A stretch of DNA of 41,616 nt from Flavobacteriales bacterium (lineage in GTDB: Bacteria; Bacteroidota; Bacteroidia; Flavobacteriales_D; Sanyastnellaceae). The translations under genes were made by a program, and so were the position numbers. This document shows positions 1-8,637 of the stretch, piece by piece (the stretch's first letter is position 1; each line of letters opens with the position of its first letter). The notes below the pieces were generated by a model that was given only the letters and a program-made list of their open reading frames with translations, was not told the DNA's origin and searched no databases. The stretch is taken from assembly GCA_027488055.1 (NCBI GenBank), contig JAIYCK010000328.1, positions 1 to 41,616 on the forward strand. Reading direction: 5' to 3'.

Positions 1-2
1 CG

Positions 3-311
3 ATGGGGTATGCCGATGCGATTGGTTTCAGAGCAGGGACGTCAATGCCTTTTTATTGGTACGATTTGCAACAAGATTGTGTGACCCCATTGCTGGTGCA
101 TCCCATTGCGATGATGGATACAACTTTGCGCAAATACATGCAATTGGCGCCTCAAGAAGCGATGCAAGCGGGGCGCACATTGATTGATCATGTCAAAGCC
201 GTGAACGGACAATGCTTGGTGGTTTGGCACAATGAGACACTATCGGAATCCGATGGATGGGAAGGTTGGCGTCCAGTGTGGGAGGATCAATTGGCATATG
301 GCAACCAATGA
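3..311 (+). CDS. Polysaccharide deacetylase-like protein, C-terminal fragment
   Basis: Only the last 102 codons lie in the window. The reading frame is already open at the left edge, so the true start is upstream and the ATG at 3 is probably internal. The fragment has the look of the end of the Bacteroidota polysaccharide-deacetylase family: a GFRAGTS segment, a PFYWYDL segment, a run with HPIAMMD, and a closing WHNE-x-LSE-x2-W-x-GW stretch. Members are thought to act on cell-envelope or exported polysaccharide. The N-terminal catalytic metal-binding motif is not visible here, so activity cannot be judged. It is convergent with the lpxH-like gene across a 57-base gap that holds no clear terminator. 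Confidence 0.6.
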   Translation: MGYADAIGFRAGTSMPFYWYDLQQDCVTPLLVHPIAMMDTTLRKYMQLAPQEAMQAGRTLIDHVKAVNGQCLVVWHNETLSESDGWEGWRPVWEDQLAYGNQ

Positions 312-368
312 TGCAAGATCGATGCTGGCGCTGGAGAATCTGCTAAGCAAGGGATTTAGAGCGGTACT

Positions 369-1136
369 TTAACGGGCTTGTGCATTCAACTTTTTCAATT
401 CACATGCGTTACCATCGAATACGGCATAATGCGGTTCGCTCATCCATTCTCCCAAGTTGATATAGGTGCTGCCTGATCCAAGATCGATTTGCAGCGGATA
501 ATGGCGATGGCCGAAAATAAAATAATCATAATGCTCACGCATCAATTGTTCCTTGCACCAAATGATGAGCCACTCCTTGTCTTCTCCCAGAAACACACGG
601 TCCTTGTCTCCGGTGGAGCTTCGCGAATAACTGGATAAGGAGGAAGCGAGCCAGATACCAAAGTTGGGATGTAAACGTGCAAAGAGCCACTGACACATTC
701 GATTAGCGAATACGCGTTTAATGAATTTGTATCCATAGTCGCCAGGACCTAATCCATCGCCGTGCCCAATCATACATTTTTTGTCGTTCCACGTCATTGT
801 AATTGGCTCGCGATGCAGAATAACACCACATTCTTGTGTCAGATAGTCGAAGATCCACATGTCGTGGTTGCCTGTGAAAACGTGCACTTCGATGCCCATG
901 TCACATAGTTCCGAAAGTGTGCCCAATAGGCGTGTATATCCTCTGGGAATAGCTCGTTTATATTCAAACCAGAAATCAAAAATATCGCCGACCAAGTATA
1001 TTTTTTCAGCATCGTGTTGAATCGATTTGAGCCAAGCAACCACTTTCTTTTCGCGCACCAAGCTCACTGAAGGATTTGGTGCACCCAGATGAAAGTCGGA
1101 GGCAAAATATATTTTCTTGGAAGAGATTGGATTCAC
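369..1136 (-). CDS. lpxH: UDP-2,3-diacylglucosamine diphosphatase, LpxH-like
   Basis: This is a calcineurin-like metallophosphoesterase of 255 residues, close to the LpxH family size. LpxH cleaves UDP-2,3-diacylglucosamine to lipid X and UMP in lipid A synthesis at the inner membrane face. Metal-binding motifs appear in order: DFHLG (D14, H16), GDIFDFWFE (D51), GNHDMW (N90, H91), GHGDG (H125) and GHRHYP (H210, H212). The start is a GTG at 1134-1136, three bases after the stop of the upstream M1 peptidase gene, so the two are probably cotranscribed and translationally coupled. No ATG is available nearby in frame. The family assignment is strong; LpxH rather than a related diphosphatase rests on the overall motif set. 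Confidence 0.88.
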   Translation of the reverse strand: MNPISSKKIYFASDFHLGAPNPSVSLVREKKVVAWLKSIQHDAEKIYLVGDIFDFWFEYKRAIPRGYTRLLGTLSELCDMGIEVHVFTGNHDMWIFDYLTQECGVILHREPITMTWNDKKCMIGHGDGLGPGDYGYKFIKRVFANRMCQWLFARLHPNFGIWLASSLSSYSRSSTGDKDRVFLGEDKEWLIIWCKEQLMREHYDYFIFGHRHYPLQIDLGSGSTYINLGEWMSEPHYAVFDGNACELKKLNAQAR

Positions 1137-1139
1137 GTG

Positions 1140-4100
1140 CTAGAGTTTTTTGATCATATTGAAAGGGTTGGCCAGATCCAAGTTCAATTGAAAACTGATG
1201 AGGTCGCGGAAATATACTCCATCTAGAATGGATTGGTTTCCTTGAGGATTGATATGCAGCAAGGGGATATACACCTCAAGAATAGACCTAACCAGTGGCA
1301 GTGCTATTCCGCCTGTTACCGCATATTTTTCTTGTTCTGCATAAGCAGCACCCATGTAGAATGCAATGGGCATTTTCAATGGAATGTCCATTTGGGTAGA
1401 AATGGAGAACAGCTGATTGCGACTGCTGAAATTGGTGCCACTGGGCAAAAATAGTCCGCCTTGTGTTTGAAGGTATTGTCTTGAAAGCAATCCAGTGTTT
1501 TCGCCTCTTCCAAGCATTTGTCCGTCGAAGAGATAATCCGATTGTCCGTTTTGACCAGCCGCTGAAAGGGCGATGTTGCCATTTGTGGTTCCTACATAGG
1601 CTCTGGTTGTCCAGTGTCGTTTGCCTTTGCCTCTATAGATATAATCGAAGGTCGCTTCGTTTTGCCACATGATCCCCCAATCCAGCATTTCACCACTTTG
1701 TAAATCCGATTTGAACGCAAGGGAGGAGCGCAGCATTTTCTTGCGCGCATCCATCTGCATGCGAAAGACATTGACCTCACCTCTACTACGATTTGGTGTA
1801 ACATACAAGGTGTAGGAATTCAATTCAGCGAAACCGTCGTCACTGCTTTGTGTGCCCCTTAAGAAGAACCACTCTGCTTTCAAATGTCCTTTCCAATCGT
1901 TTTTGAATCGTTTGGGGAAGAGATTCACTTTGACATAGGGTGCAATCAATCGATACCCATATACAAACGTTTGGTTGGTGCCAGAGACTTTGTCGAAAGC
2001 GAATCGTTGGGTACGCATTCCGAAGGCCACCTTGCCATTGTCTTTTTCCAACATAGCATAGCCATTGAGCCATCCAGAGCTCGGACTATAAAGGGGAGCG
2101 ATACGCCATTGAAATTCTTGTTTTGGCAACGTAGTGTTGTGCAGCAGAAGTCCAAACATCCATTTATTGTAATTATTCCAACCGGCAATCGGCGCCCAAA
2201 ACAACTTGCTTTTTTCGGGATGATCAACACCCGTGAGGAAGCTGAGCGAAAGGGGTTCAACTTTGCGCAGAATACCTTTAGTACGCGTGTAATTGTTGTT
2301 CCTTTTATATTCGGGAATACCGAATACGTTATTGACTTTGACTTGATCCCCTTTTTGTCCGTCGATGCGAATAACCTGTGTGCTCAAGGGTTGAATGCCA
2401 TCAAACCATTGGCGCTTGATCATTTGTCCATCGCGGTATACATCGACGGCGAAGGGACCTGCAATTTCTCCACTGTTTTTTACTTTAATGCGCAAGTCAC
2501 TCCCTTTGCTTGACTCGTTGGTACCGAATCCAGCGCGCACAACTTTATAATCGACATGTTCTTTGGTGTTGATCAGTCGATCAAAGAACCAATTGAGATC
2601 CTTCCCAGTGACGCGTTCAAAACACGCTTGTAGATTCTGTGGTTGTGGATGTTTGAATTTCCATTCCTCAAAGTATGCCGACATACATTGATTCATGAGG
2701 TCCTCACCCAAATAATTCATCAAGTAGTTGAAGGCTAGAGCGGATTTTTTATATACAATGGCTCCGTAGTTGATTTCAGAAAAGTAGTCGGCGGGCAACT
2801 GCATAGGTTGGTCTGCATTGGTGCGCGCTGTGATAAGGTAAGCCAGTTCTTCAGTGATATATTGGTAGGTCAAATCTTCGATACCGAGCAGTTTATCTAC
2901 ATCGACGCCATTGATGCCGATGTTGAGTTTGGCCATATTGGGATGGGTGGCCATCATGGTGCGGGATTCAAAGAACGAGTTGATCCCTTCATCCATCCAT
3001 GCGTTTTCGCGTTCATTGCTGCCAAGAATGCCATAGAACCAATTGTGTCCCACTTCGTGCACAATCACGGTTTGCAGTCCAGATTCAGAACCAGAGCGGC
3101 CAATGACTGTCACATTGGGGTATTCCATGCCACCCCCAGCGCTGATGGTGCCGTCTACCGCAGTGCACTGATTGTAGGGGTAGTCGCCCGACCAGAGTGA
3201 ATAATAATAAAGTCCATCTGCAATGGCTTGAAGCGCAGACTTGTCCCACAGAGCCGCTTCAAACGGAGTAAACATCGCCCAGGTGGTTACTTTGCGTTTG
3301 GAGTGAGGCAAGGTCATTTCGCCTTTGCGCACATTCCACGTTTTGTCAGCAAACCATCCAAAATCATGGACATTGGATTGGCGGTAGTGCAATGTTTTGA
3401 AACGTTTGGAGGAGGCGGGATAGAGCGCGTTGCCTGTGGCATCGACATAGTGTTTCACTTGGAGAGGCAGCTTGGATAAGGAGTCGAGTCGTTGCAATTC
3501 GGATGCTGTTTGAAGATCACCCGTAGCTCCTACCGTGTAATTTTCCGGAAGGGTAATTTTTACGTCGAAGGAACCGAACTCCGAATAAAACTCGCCTTGG
3601 TTGAGATACGGCATTTCGTGCCATCCATCCAGGTCATATACCGCGGGCTTTGGATACCATTGTGTGATTTGATAGGACTCACCAATATGCCCCAAGCGCG
3701 ATATGGCACCCGAGGGCAATTTCACTCGAAAGGGGGTGGATACTGTGGCGACCTGCCCTGGTCCCAATGGTTGGGGGAGCGTCAAGACAACGATGTCTTC
3801 GAATCCTTTGTGGGGTGCTATAGTGGCGTCTGCACCATTCACTTTGAATTGCAAGGAGTCGATGTATCCGCGATCACCTTGACCTGCATGCAATAGAAAA
3901 AAATCACCGCTTCTCATTTTTTGCTTGGCGAGGGCTGTTTTGGCATTCTTGTAAGCGTTTGGCCACAAGTGTATGTAGAGCACTTCCAAGGTGTCAGAAC
4001 TGTTGTTTGTGTAGGAGAATGTTTCAAAACCATGGAGCATATGCTGGACGTCATCCAGGCGCACATCTATGGTGTAATTGACTTCTTGTTGAAAGTATTG

Positions 4101-4169
4101 TTGGCCATGTGACAAGGAAGCACAGAGAATGAAAAAGGCGGCGATGTAGGCCGAAAGGGATGGCATCAT
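1140..4169 (-). CDS. M1 family metallopeptidase with barrel-like C-terminal half
   Basis: The frame is open to 4280, but I start at the first of two adjacent ATGs (4167-4169), because a Sec signal peptide follows (SAYIAAFFILCASLSHG then QQ), giving about 1009 residues. Residues ~345-351 carry GGGMEYP, the M1 substrate-binding motif with Tyr instead of Asn. Residues 371-375 are HEVGH, with the third zinc ligand E394 in WMDEGINSF, as in gluzincin aminopeptidases. The last ~350 residues are not peptidase-like: they form short alternating hydrophobic/polar strands rich in Tyr, Trp and Phe with turn segments between, resembling an outer-membrane beta-barrel. I infer an exported zinc peptidase that may be outer-membrane anchored. 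The gene leads into lpxH with a three-base gap. Confidence 0.87.
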   Translation of the reverse strand: MMPSLSAYIAAFFILCASLSHGQQYFQQEVNYTIDVRLDDVQHMLHGFETFSYTNNSSDTLEVLYIHLWPNAYKNAKTALAKQKMRSGDFFLLHAGQGDRGYIDSLQFKVNGADATIAPHKGFEDIVVLTLPQPLGPGQVATVSTPFRVKLPSGAISRLGHIGESYQITQWYPKPAVYDLDGWHEMPYLNQGEFYSEFGSFDVKITLPENYTVGATGDLQTASELQRLDSLSKLPLQVKHYVDATGNALYPASSKRFKTLHYRQSNVHDFGWFADKTWNVRKGEMTLPHSKRKVTTWAMFTPFEAALWDKSALQAIADGLYYYSLWSGDYPYNQCTAVDGTISAGGGMEYPNVTVIGRSGSESGLQTVIVHEVGHNWFYGILGSNERENAWMDEGINSFFESRTMMATHPNMAKLNIGINGVDVDKLLGIEDLTYQYITEELAYLITARTNADQPMQLPADYFSEINYGAIVYKKSALAFNYLMNYLGEDLMNQCMSAYFEEWKFKHPQPQNLQACFERVTGKDLNWFFDRLINTKEHVDYKVVRAGFGTNESSKGSDLRIKVKNSGEIAGPFAVDVYRDGQMIKRQWFDGIQPLSTQVIRIDGQKGDQVKVNNVFGIPEYKRNNNYTRTKGILRKVEPLSLSFLTGVDHPEKSKLFWAPIAGWNNYNKWMFGLLLHNTTLPKQEFQWRIAPLYSPSSGWLNGYAMLEKDNGKVAFGMRTQRFAFDKVSGTNQTFVYGYRLIAPYVKVNLFPKRFKNDWKGHLKAEWFFLRGTQSSDDGFAELNSYTLYVTPNRSRGEVNVFRMQMDARKKMLRSSLAFKSDLQSGEMLDWGIMWQNEATFDYIYRGKGKRHWTTRAYVGTTNGNIALSAAGQNGQSDYLFDGQMLGRGENTGLLSRQYLQTQGGLFLPSGTNFSSRNQLFSISTQMDIPLKMPIAFYMGAAYAEQEKYAVTGGIALPLVRSILEVYIPLLHINPQGNQSILDGVYFRDLISFQLNLDLANPFNMIKKL

Positions 4170-4596
4170 GTAAAAAAATAGTATGCTGTAAAAGTAATGA
4201 ATTTCAAGGCATGGTTCACCTCTGAAAATGGGGTAGAAGGGGGGGCAGTGAGCTTTCGCCTCATTTGGCTTTTTGAACATTCGTTGAATTCGGCAAAATG
4301 AATGTTAATTTAATGCTGCTGAGGGCGAACGAATATTCGGTTTGTTAACAACATAGAATTCACGTGCCATGGTATTTTGACCAAACGATTCGATGAATAT
4401 GTTGATTTTGCTAATTCTTATTATAGCAATGTTATGGGATTGCTAAGTGAAAATAGGAAGGCTCTTGAGCCTTCTTTGGTTGATAAGTCCGGGGGGCAAC
4501 AATTCGAAACGTATCAATCTTGGATATATTTATTCAGGTTTCGAAGCCAAGGAAAAGGGTTATTGAAATCAGTTAGTTACCTAAACAAATATATAT
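4170..4596. other. AT-rich spacer between divergent M1 and PhoH genes
   Basis: This 427-base stretch separates two divergent genes and should hold both promoters, but I could not find a clean match to the TTTG / TAnnTTTG consensus in either direction. The right half is visibly more AT-rich than the flanking genes. It contains a 7-bp hairpin (4457-4474) and a doubtful 75-codon frame, both listed separately. Confidence 0.5.
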
Positions 4597-4604
4597 ATGC
4601 CTAA
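4377..4604 (+). CDS. Doubtful small ORF upstream of PhoH
   Basis: This is a 75-codon frame that can only start at TTG (4377-4379); the nearby ATG at 4369 is out of frame and stops after three codons. Its stop overlaps the PhoH start by eight bases. The predicted peptide has a believable composition (YVDFANSYYSNVMG near the start) but I do not recognise it. Codon use is AT-rich, with TTA, CTA, ATA and AGG, unlike the TTG-rich neighbours. A hairpin lies inside the frame. It may be a small foreign gene, a decayed remnant, or simply the untranslated leader of phoH. Confidence 0.22.
   Translation: MTKRFDEYVDFANSYYSNVMGLLSENRKALEPSLVDKSGGQQFETYQSWIYLFRFRSQGKGLLKSVSYLNKYIYA
4457..4474 (+). other. 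Small hairpin in PhoH leader region
   Basis: Seven bases (GAAGGCT) pair with AGCCTTC around a CTTG loop. Only a short TTT follows, so it is a weak terminator at best. It lies about 120 bases upstream of the PhoH start and could be an mRNA leader structure. Confidence 0.35.
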
Positions 4605-6030
4605 AGCCATCAATCCAAAGAAGTCGGCTGCACCAACCAAGGCACCGGCGGCAGTGAAGTCAGCAAAAAAAATTACCAATTCTAAAAACAAAAAAGAAGG
4701 AATTTCAGGAAAAAAGATTTATGTGCTAGATACCTCTGTTTTATTGCACGACCACAATTGTATCAATAGCTTTGAGGAGCATTTGGTGGCGATTCCCATC
4801 ACAGTGCTGGAGGAATTGGACAAATTCAAGGTGGGCAATGATACCAAGAATTTTGAGGCACGCGAGTGTATCCGAATCATCGATCGTTTGTCGAGCAATC
4901 ATACCTTGCAAGAATGGATCCCATTGGAGAATTCGCAAGGTGGTCGACTCAAGATTATTTTAAATTCGAGCGAAGATCCCAACAAAAATGCAGAGACCAT
5001 TTTTGAGGTTCGCAAAAACGATCATAAAATATTGAACGCAGCGATACAACTTCAAATTGAGGAGCCTACAGCACGTGTGGTGATGGTGACCAAGGACATC
5101 AACCTCCGATTGAAGGCCAAAGCCCTTGATTTGCCTGCAGAGGACTATAAAACGGGCAAAGTGAAGGACGCCATGATGATGTACAGCGGCCGCACCACCA
5201 TTGAGAACATCGACGGTGAGTACATCCGCAAACTGTATCAAGAAGGTCGCTCAGAAGAATTGCAAGTATTGGGAAAGGAGAAATACAATAACCATTTCTA
5301 TATCCTAAAGAATTGCACGAGCTCCGCATTGGCCTATTACGATAGTAAGGTGCAGGAAATACACCGTGTTGACAAAGGATATGCGTATGGTATTAAACCC
5401 AAAAATGCCGAACAGGCCTTTGCTTTGCATGCTGTTTTGAATCCAGCGATCAAATTGGTGACCATTAGTGGCGTGGCGGGCACAGGTAAGACTTTGTTGG
5501 CCTTGGCGGGCTCGTTGGAGCAGAAGAACAATTACGATCAATTGATTTTGGCGCGACCGATTGTGCCATTGAGCAACAAAGAAATTGGCTATTTGCCAGG
5601 CGATGCAGAGGAGAAAATCAATCCGTATATGCAGCCCTTGTGGGATAACCTTAGTTTCATCAAGAATCAATTTGGTGAACATGAGAAAAAGCGCAAGGCC
5701 ATCGATGAGATGCAGGCGCAAGGCAAGATCACTATATGTCCATTGGCTTTCATTCGCGGTAGGTCATTGAGTAATTGTATTTTCATCATTGACGAAGCTC
5801 AAAACCTGACTCCGCATGAAGTCAAAACGATCATCACGCGTGCAGGTGACAACACCAAGGTGATTTTGACGGGCGATGTGCGACAAATCGATACACCGTA
5901 TTTGGACGAGCACAGCAATGGAATGTCCTACGTGATTGAACGTTTGAAAGGCGAAGGATTGTATTGTCACGTGACCCTTGAGAAGGGCGAACGCAGTGAG
6001 TTGGCAAATCTAGCAAACGAAATGTTATAG
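4597..6030 (+). CDS. PIN-PhoH family ATPase (PhoH2-type)
   Basis: The protein has 477 residues. After a Lys/Ala-rich N-terminus of ~40 residues comes a PIN nuclease-like domain (about 42-180) opening with YVLDTSVLLHD and containing the acidic VLEELDKFK segment. The C-terminal half is the PhoH ATPase: Walker A GVAGTGKT at ~292-299, and Walker B IFIIDEAQ with D399 and E400 followed by LTPHEVKTIITR. This architecture is known as PhoH2, for which RNA unwinding and RNase activity have been reported in actinobacterial members. A cytoplasmic RNA-processing role is therefore likely but not shown here. The ATG at 4597 is the only sensible start. A strong hairpin terminator lies ~55 bases downstream. 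Confidence 0.92.
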   Translation: MPKAINPKKSAAPTKAPAAVKSAKKITNSKNKKEGISGKKIYVLDTSVLLHDHNCINSFEEHLVAIPITVLEELDKFKVGNDTKNFEARECIRIIDRLSSNHTLQEWIPLENSQGGRLKIILNSSEDPNKNAETIFEVRKNDHKILNAAIQLQIEEPTARVVMVTKDINLRLKAKALDLPAEDYKTGKVKDAMMMYSGRTTIENIDGEYIRKLYQEGRSEELQVLGKEKYNNHFYILKNCTSSALAYYDSKVQEIHRVDKGYAYGIKPKNAEQAFALHAVLNPAIKLVTISGVAGTGKTLLALAGSLEQKNNYDQLILARPIVPLSNKEIGYLPGDAEEKINPYMQPLWDNLSFIKNQFGEHEKKRKAIDEMQAQGKITICPLAFIRGRSLSNCIFIIDEAQNLTPHEVKTIITRAGDNTKVILTGDVRQIDTPYLDEHSNGMSYVIERLKGEGLYCHVTLEKGERSELANLANEML

Positions 6031-6083
6031 TTTTTGGGGGCTGTTGATACATGATTCTGACAGTCGATTTATATGTACAAAAG

Positions 6084-6113
6084 AAGGCCTGGAGTATCTC
6101 CAGGCCTTTTTCT
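6084..6113 (+). terminator. Rho-independent terminator after PhoH
   Basis: An 11-bp perfect stem (6084-6094 with 6098-6108) closes on a three-base TAT loop and runs into a T tract. It sits between convergent genes. The opposite strand has a weaker T-rich stretch (CTTCTTTT) after the stem, so it may also stop transcription from the cytochrome gene. Confidence 0.85.
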
Positions 6114-6159
6114 TAGCGCTCATCAAACAATAGAATTGTTTGGGTCGTATTTCTTTTTA

Positions 6160-8139
6160 TTAGGCTGTTCGCACCACTTTTTCGACGCGTCGACCCCGCT
6201 CTGTTCGGATATCCACTAGATAGGTGCCAATCGAATCTGGCAAGCGAAGCATGAATTGACTTTGGTTCGGCTGATAAGCTACCAAAAGTTTGCCGCGGGC
6301 ATCGTAAATTTTAACTTCTAGAATGCGGTCCAGTCCAGCATTGACGCGCAATTGTCCTGTCGTGGTTGGATTAGGTCCAAGTTGAAAAAATTGATCATTT
6401 TGGCCCACACCTACCAATGTGGTGTTTGTTTCGTCCATGGCTACTTGCACGGGATCCGCTCCTTCTTCAAGGTACATTTCTTCAAAGGCATTGATGTCTT
6501 CATGATCCACTGCAAACATTTCTTCCATCCATTTCGGTGGGACACTTTGGTACATCAAACGAGCAGTGACGTGCACTTCGCCATTGATGCCGCTGACAGG
6601 AATATGGAATTTGATCTCATCTGTTCCGCTGCCTTCTACACCGTTGACCCAATTGAAATTGGGGTCATTGGCTGCAGGCCCTACGATCATAGTGGAGTCA
6701 TACGCCGCATGTGTCGTGCTGAATCCGATAGGCACCAATCGATTGTCTTTGAGCATGTGGTGGGCGCGTTCCAAAACAGTTGTGGGATTGCCATTCACAT
6801 CGCCCATGACCATCTCATAGATTTGCACTTGATCTTCGGAGTTGATTAGGTCATAATGCGGTTCATAGATTGCATCCTGTCCATTGACCTCAAAGTTGGG
6901 TTGCAATGCTCCGCTGTGGAACAGTTCATTGCCATTGGCATCCGTCATGATGAACTCCACATATGCTCTGCGCGATGGATAACCACTTGGGAATTTATGT
7001 CCTGCTCTGTTGTTGATTTTGACAGTGTATCTTGCCGTGTCGCCATCGATTTCGCTTGGTGTAATTTCGATGTCAGCAGTGTTTTGCTGGAGATTTTGGA
7101 TCGTCCGATCGATGACCGTATTGAAATGTGTTTCTGTCGCTGTCAATCCGAGCTCGCCAATTCGGTTTTTCATAAGTTCCAGCATAAAAGAGTTACCTCC
7201 GACTAAAAAGTGCTGGCCAAAGGGTTTTCGAGGGTAATCTTCTAAGAACAGATAACCAGAAGCCACTACCACAGGTTCTTCTAAGCGCGGCATATGACAG
7301 CCTTGGCATTCGCCTTCTTGTGTGCCTTGGGCGTTGAAAGTGGAATTGAGCCACTCGTGGTAGGTAGCTTGTTCGATGAAGGTATCTCCTGTGGGATTGC
7401 CCTCCAAATCGGCTGTATTCGTCACAAGTGAGTGACATCCGGCGCACGTTTCAGACTTCGAGAATTTTTCATGAGGAACAGGGTCCACTCCAACGAAACT
7501 CTGCATGGCGCTGCTGAACAAGGGGAAATCATCGGGAGCAATGTCGAAAACAGGCCCCCAGACGGTATCCGCATTGTAATGCAGTTCGCCGCTGAAGAAA
7601 TTTCCGACAGGTTCAATTTGTTGACTGTGACATGCCATGCAGCTTACACCATCATTGGCAAGGGAATCTGTGTTCAAGGTATTCATGTCAAAAAATTCGA
7701 CACCGTCATGCTCTGCTTCGAATCTTCCCATAGGCGCATGGCAAGAGGTACATTTATTGACCAACTCATTGGCATGTCCCGGATTGACCGAGGTTTCGTG
7801 GGCTACTTTGGCTCTCCAAAAGGGGTCTTTGGATGAATTGGCCATCATGGTGGCGCGCCAGTTCTCAGCCGGACTCACATTGTTCCCCTCGCTGTCCAAA
7901 TTGGCAATGCCGTTGGCATCCACCCCGTGGCATCCGGCACATTTGCCAGAGCCGATGAACATATCGCTGGTTTGGTTCGGTAAGTCACCTTCGAGCATAC
8001 TGCGATAGGTATTCAACTCTTCACCAGTATGATAACCCATCGGTTTTTTCTTTTGATAGGCCGCGGTAAAAACCATGGCAATGGCGATGCAAGCGCAAAG
8101 CAACAATGCCTTAGGGTATTTCTTTATGAAATTGGACAT
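6160..8139 (-). CDS. Pentaheme c-type cytochrome with T9SS sorting domain
   Basis: The 659-residue protein begins with a hydrophobic export segment (residues ~11-27). Five CXXCH heme sites are visible at 67-71 (CAGCH), 130-134 (CTSCH), 167-171 (CMACH), 232-236 (CAGCH) and 278-282 (CQGCH). The middle (about 350-560) is beta-rich without heme motifs. The last ~80 residues look like a type IX secretion C-terminal domain: a GPNPTTTGQL start, a VKIYDARGKLL strand, a GTYLVDIRT strand and a basic end. I infer a multiheme cytochrome that crosses the outer membrane by the T9SS and is released or surface-attached. The electron partner is unknown; no other cytochrome gene lies nearby. It is transcribed alone. 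Confidence 0.85.
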   Translation of the reverse strand: MSNFIKKYPKALLLCACIAIAMVFTAAYQKKKPMGYHTGEELNTYRSMLEGDLPNQTSDMFIGSGKCAGCHGVDANGIANLDSEGNNVSPAENWRATMMANSSKDPFWRAKVAHETSVNPGHANELVNKCTSCHAPMGRFEAEHDGVEFFDMNTLNTDSLANDGVSCMACHSQQIEPVGNFFSGELHYNADTVWGPVFDIAPDDFPLFSSAMQSFVGVDPVPHEKFSKSETCAGCHSLVTNTADLEGNPTGDTFIEQATYHEWLNSTFNAQGTQEGECQGCHMPRLEEPVVVASGYLFLEDYPRKPFGQHFLVGGNSFMLELMKNRIGELGLTATETHFNTVIDRTIQNLQQNTADIEITPSEIDGDTARYTVKINNRAGHKFPSGYPSRRAYVEFIMTDANGNELFHSGALQPNFEVNGQDAIYEPHYDLINSEDQVQIYEMVMGDVNGNPTTVLERAHHMLKDNRLVPIGFSTTHAAYDSTMIVGPAANDPNFNWVNGVEGSGTDEIKFHIPVSGINGEVHVTARLMYQSVPPKWMEEMFAVDHEDINAFEEMYLEEGADPVQVAMDETNTTLVGVGQNDQFFQLGPNPTTTGQLRVNAGLDRILEVKIYDARGKLLVAYQPNQSQFMLRLPDSIGTYLVDIRTERGRRVEKVVRTA

Positions 8140-8286
8140 AACGATTGTTTGGTGCGTGAAATTTCCTTGTCTTTATCCCTATAACTCACCTGAAATGCTC
8201 ATTGTTCGGTGCGGCTATAGCATGGATTCTTAACTATGCTTGCAAAAATACAATAGACACGTTAAACACCCCACCAAATATGACTT

Positions 8287-8583
8287 TTACCAGATTTCTA
8301 ATTCCTCGATCAATCGGATTCCTAATTCTTGATTGATCGCATCAATGAGTTTGCTCTTTGCTGCGGATAATTCTTGTTTCAGCACACCGCTGTCCAATTT
8401 GACAATCAGCGTGGTGTTTTTGAGCCAAATCTCACGGGTATTTTTCTCGATATAAGGGCCTACCGTTCGATTGTAGCAGGCGATGACCTCCAATTCGGAG
8501 TATTTTTTTTTCATGCCCGTGTTGCGCAGCATCTCGTCGATGAGCGTTTTGAGGGATTGATCATTGTATTTGCGAAGTGACAC
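8287..8583 (-). CDS. DUF721 domain-containing protein
   Basis: This small protein of 98 residues matches the DUF721 family in length and pattern: an N-terminal helix with LIDEMLRNTGMKKKYSE, a central W-L-K-N-T-x-L-I-V-K-L strand pair, and a C-terminal helix ending LIEELEIW. Some DUF721 proteins (DciA) load the replicative helicase in bacteria lacking DnaC, so a DNA-replication role is possible. The Bacteroidota members are short and their role is less certain. It lies 54 bases downstream of the amine oxidase/porin operon on the same strand and could be its last gene or have its own promoter. Confidence 0.75.
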   Translation of the reverse strand: MSLRKYNDQSLKTLIDEMLRNTGMKKKYSELEVIACYNRTVGPYIEKNTREIWLKNTTLIVKLDSGVLKQELSAAKSKLIDAINQELGIRLIEELEIW

Positions 8584-8637
8584 GGGAGGCTAAACTACAT
8601 CAGGATGAGCTTGACTTTGCAATTGTGGACAACTGTT

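Noticed and set aside
1884-2513. A 209-codon frame on the plus strand inside the M1 gene
   Set aside because: It lies antisense to a gene with clear catalytic motifs and its peptide has no recognisable domain.
5305-5721. A 138-codon minus-strand frame inside phoH
   Set aside because: It is a shadow of the PhoH ATPase frame, with biased and unlikely residues.
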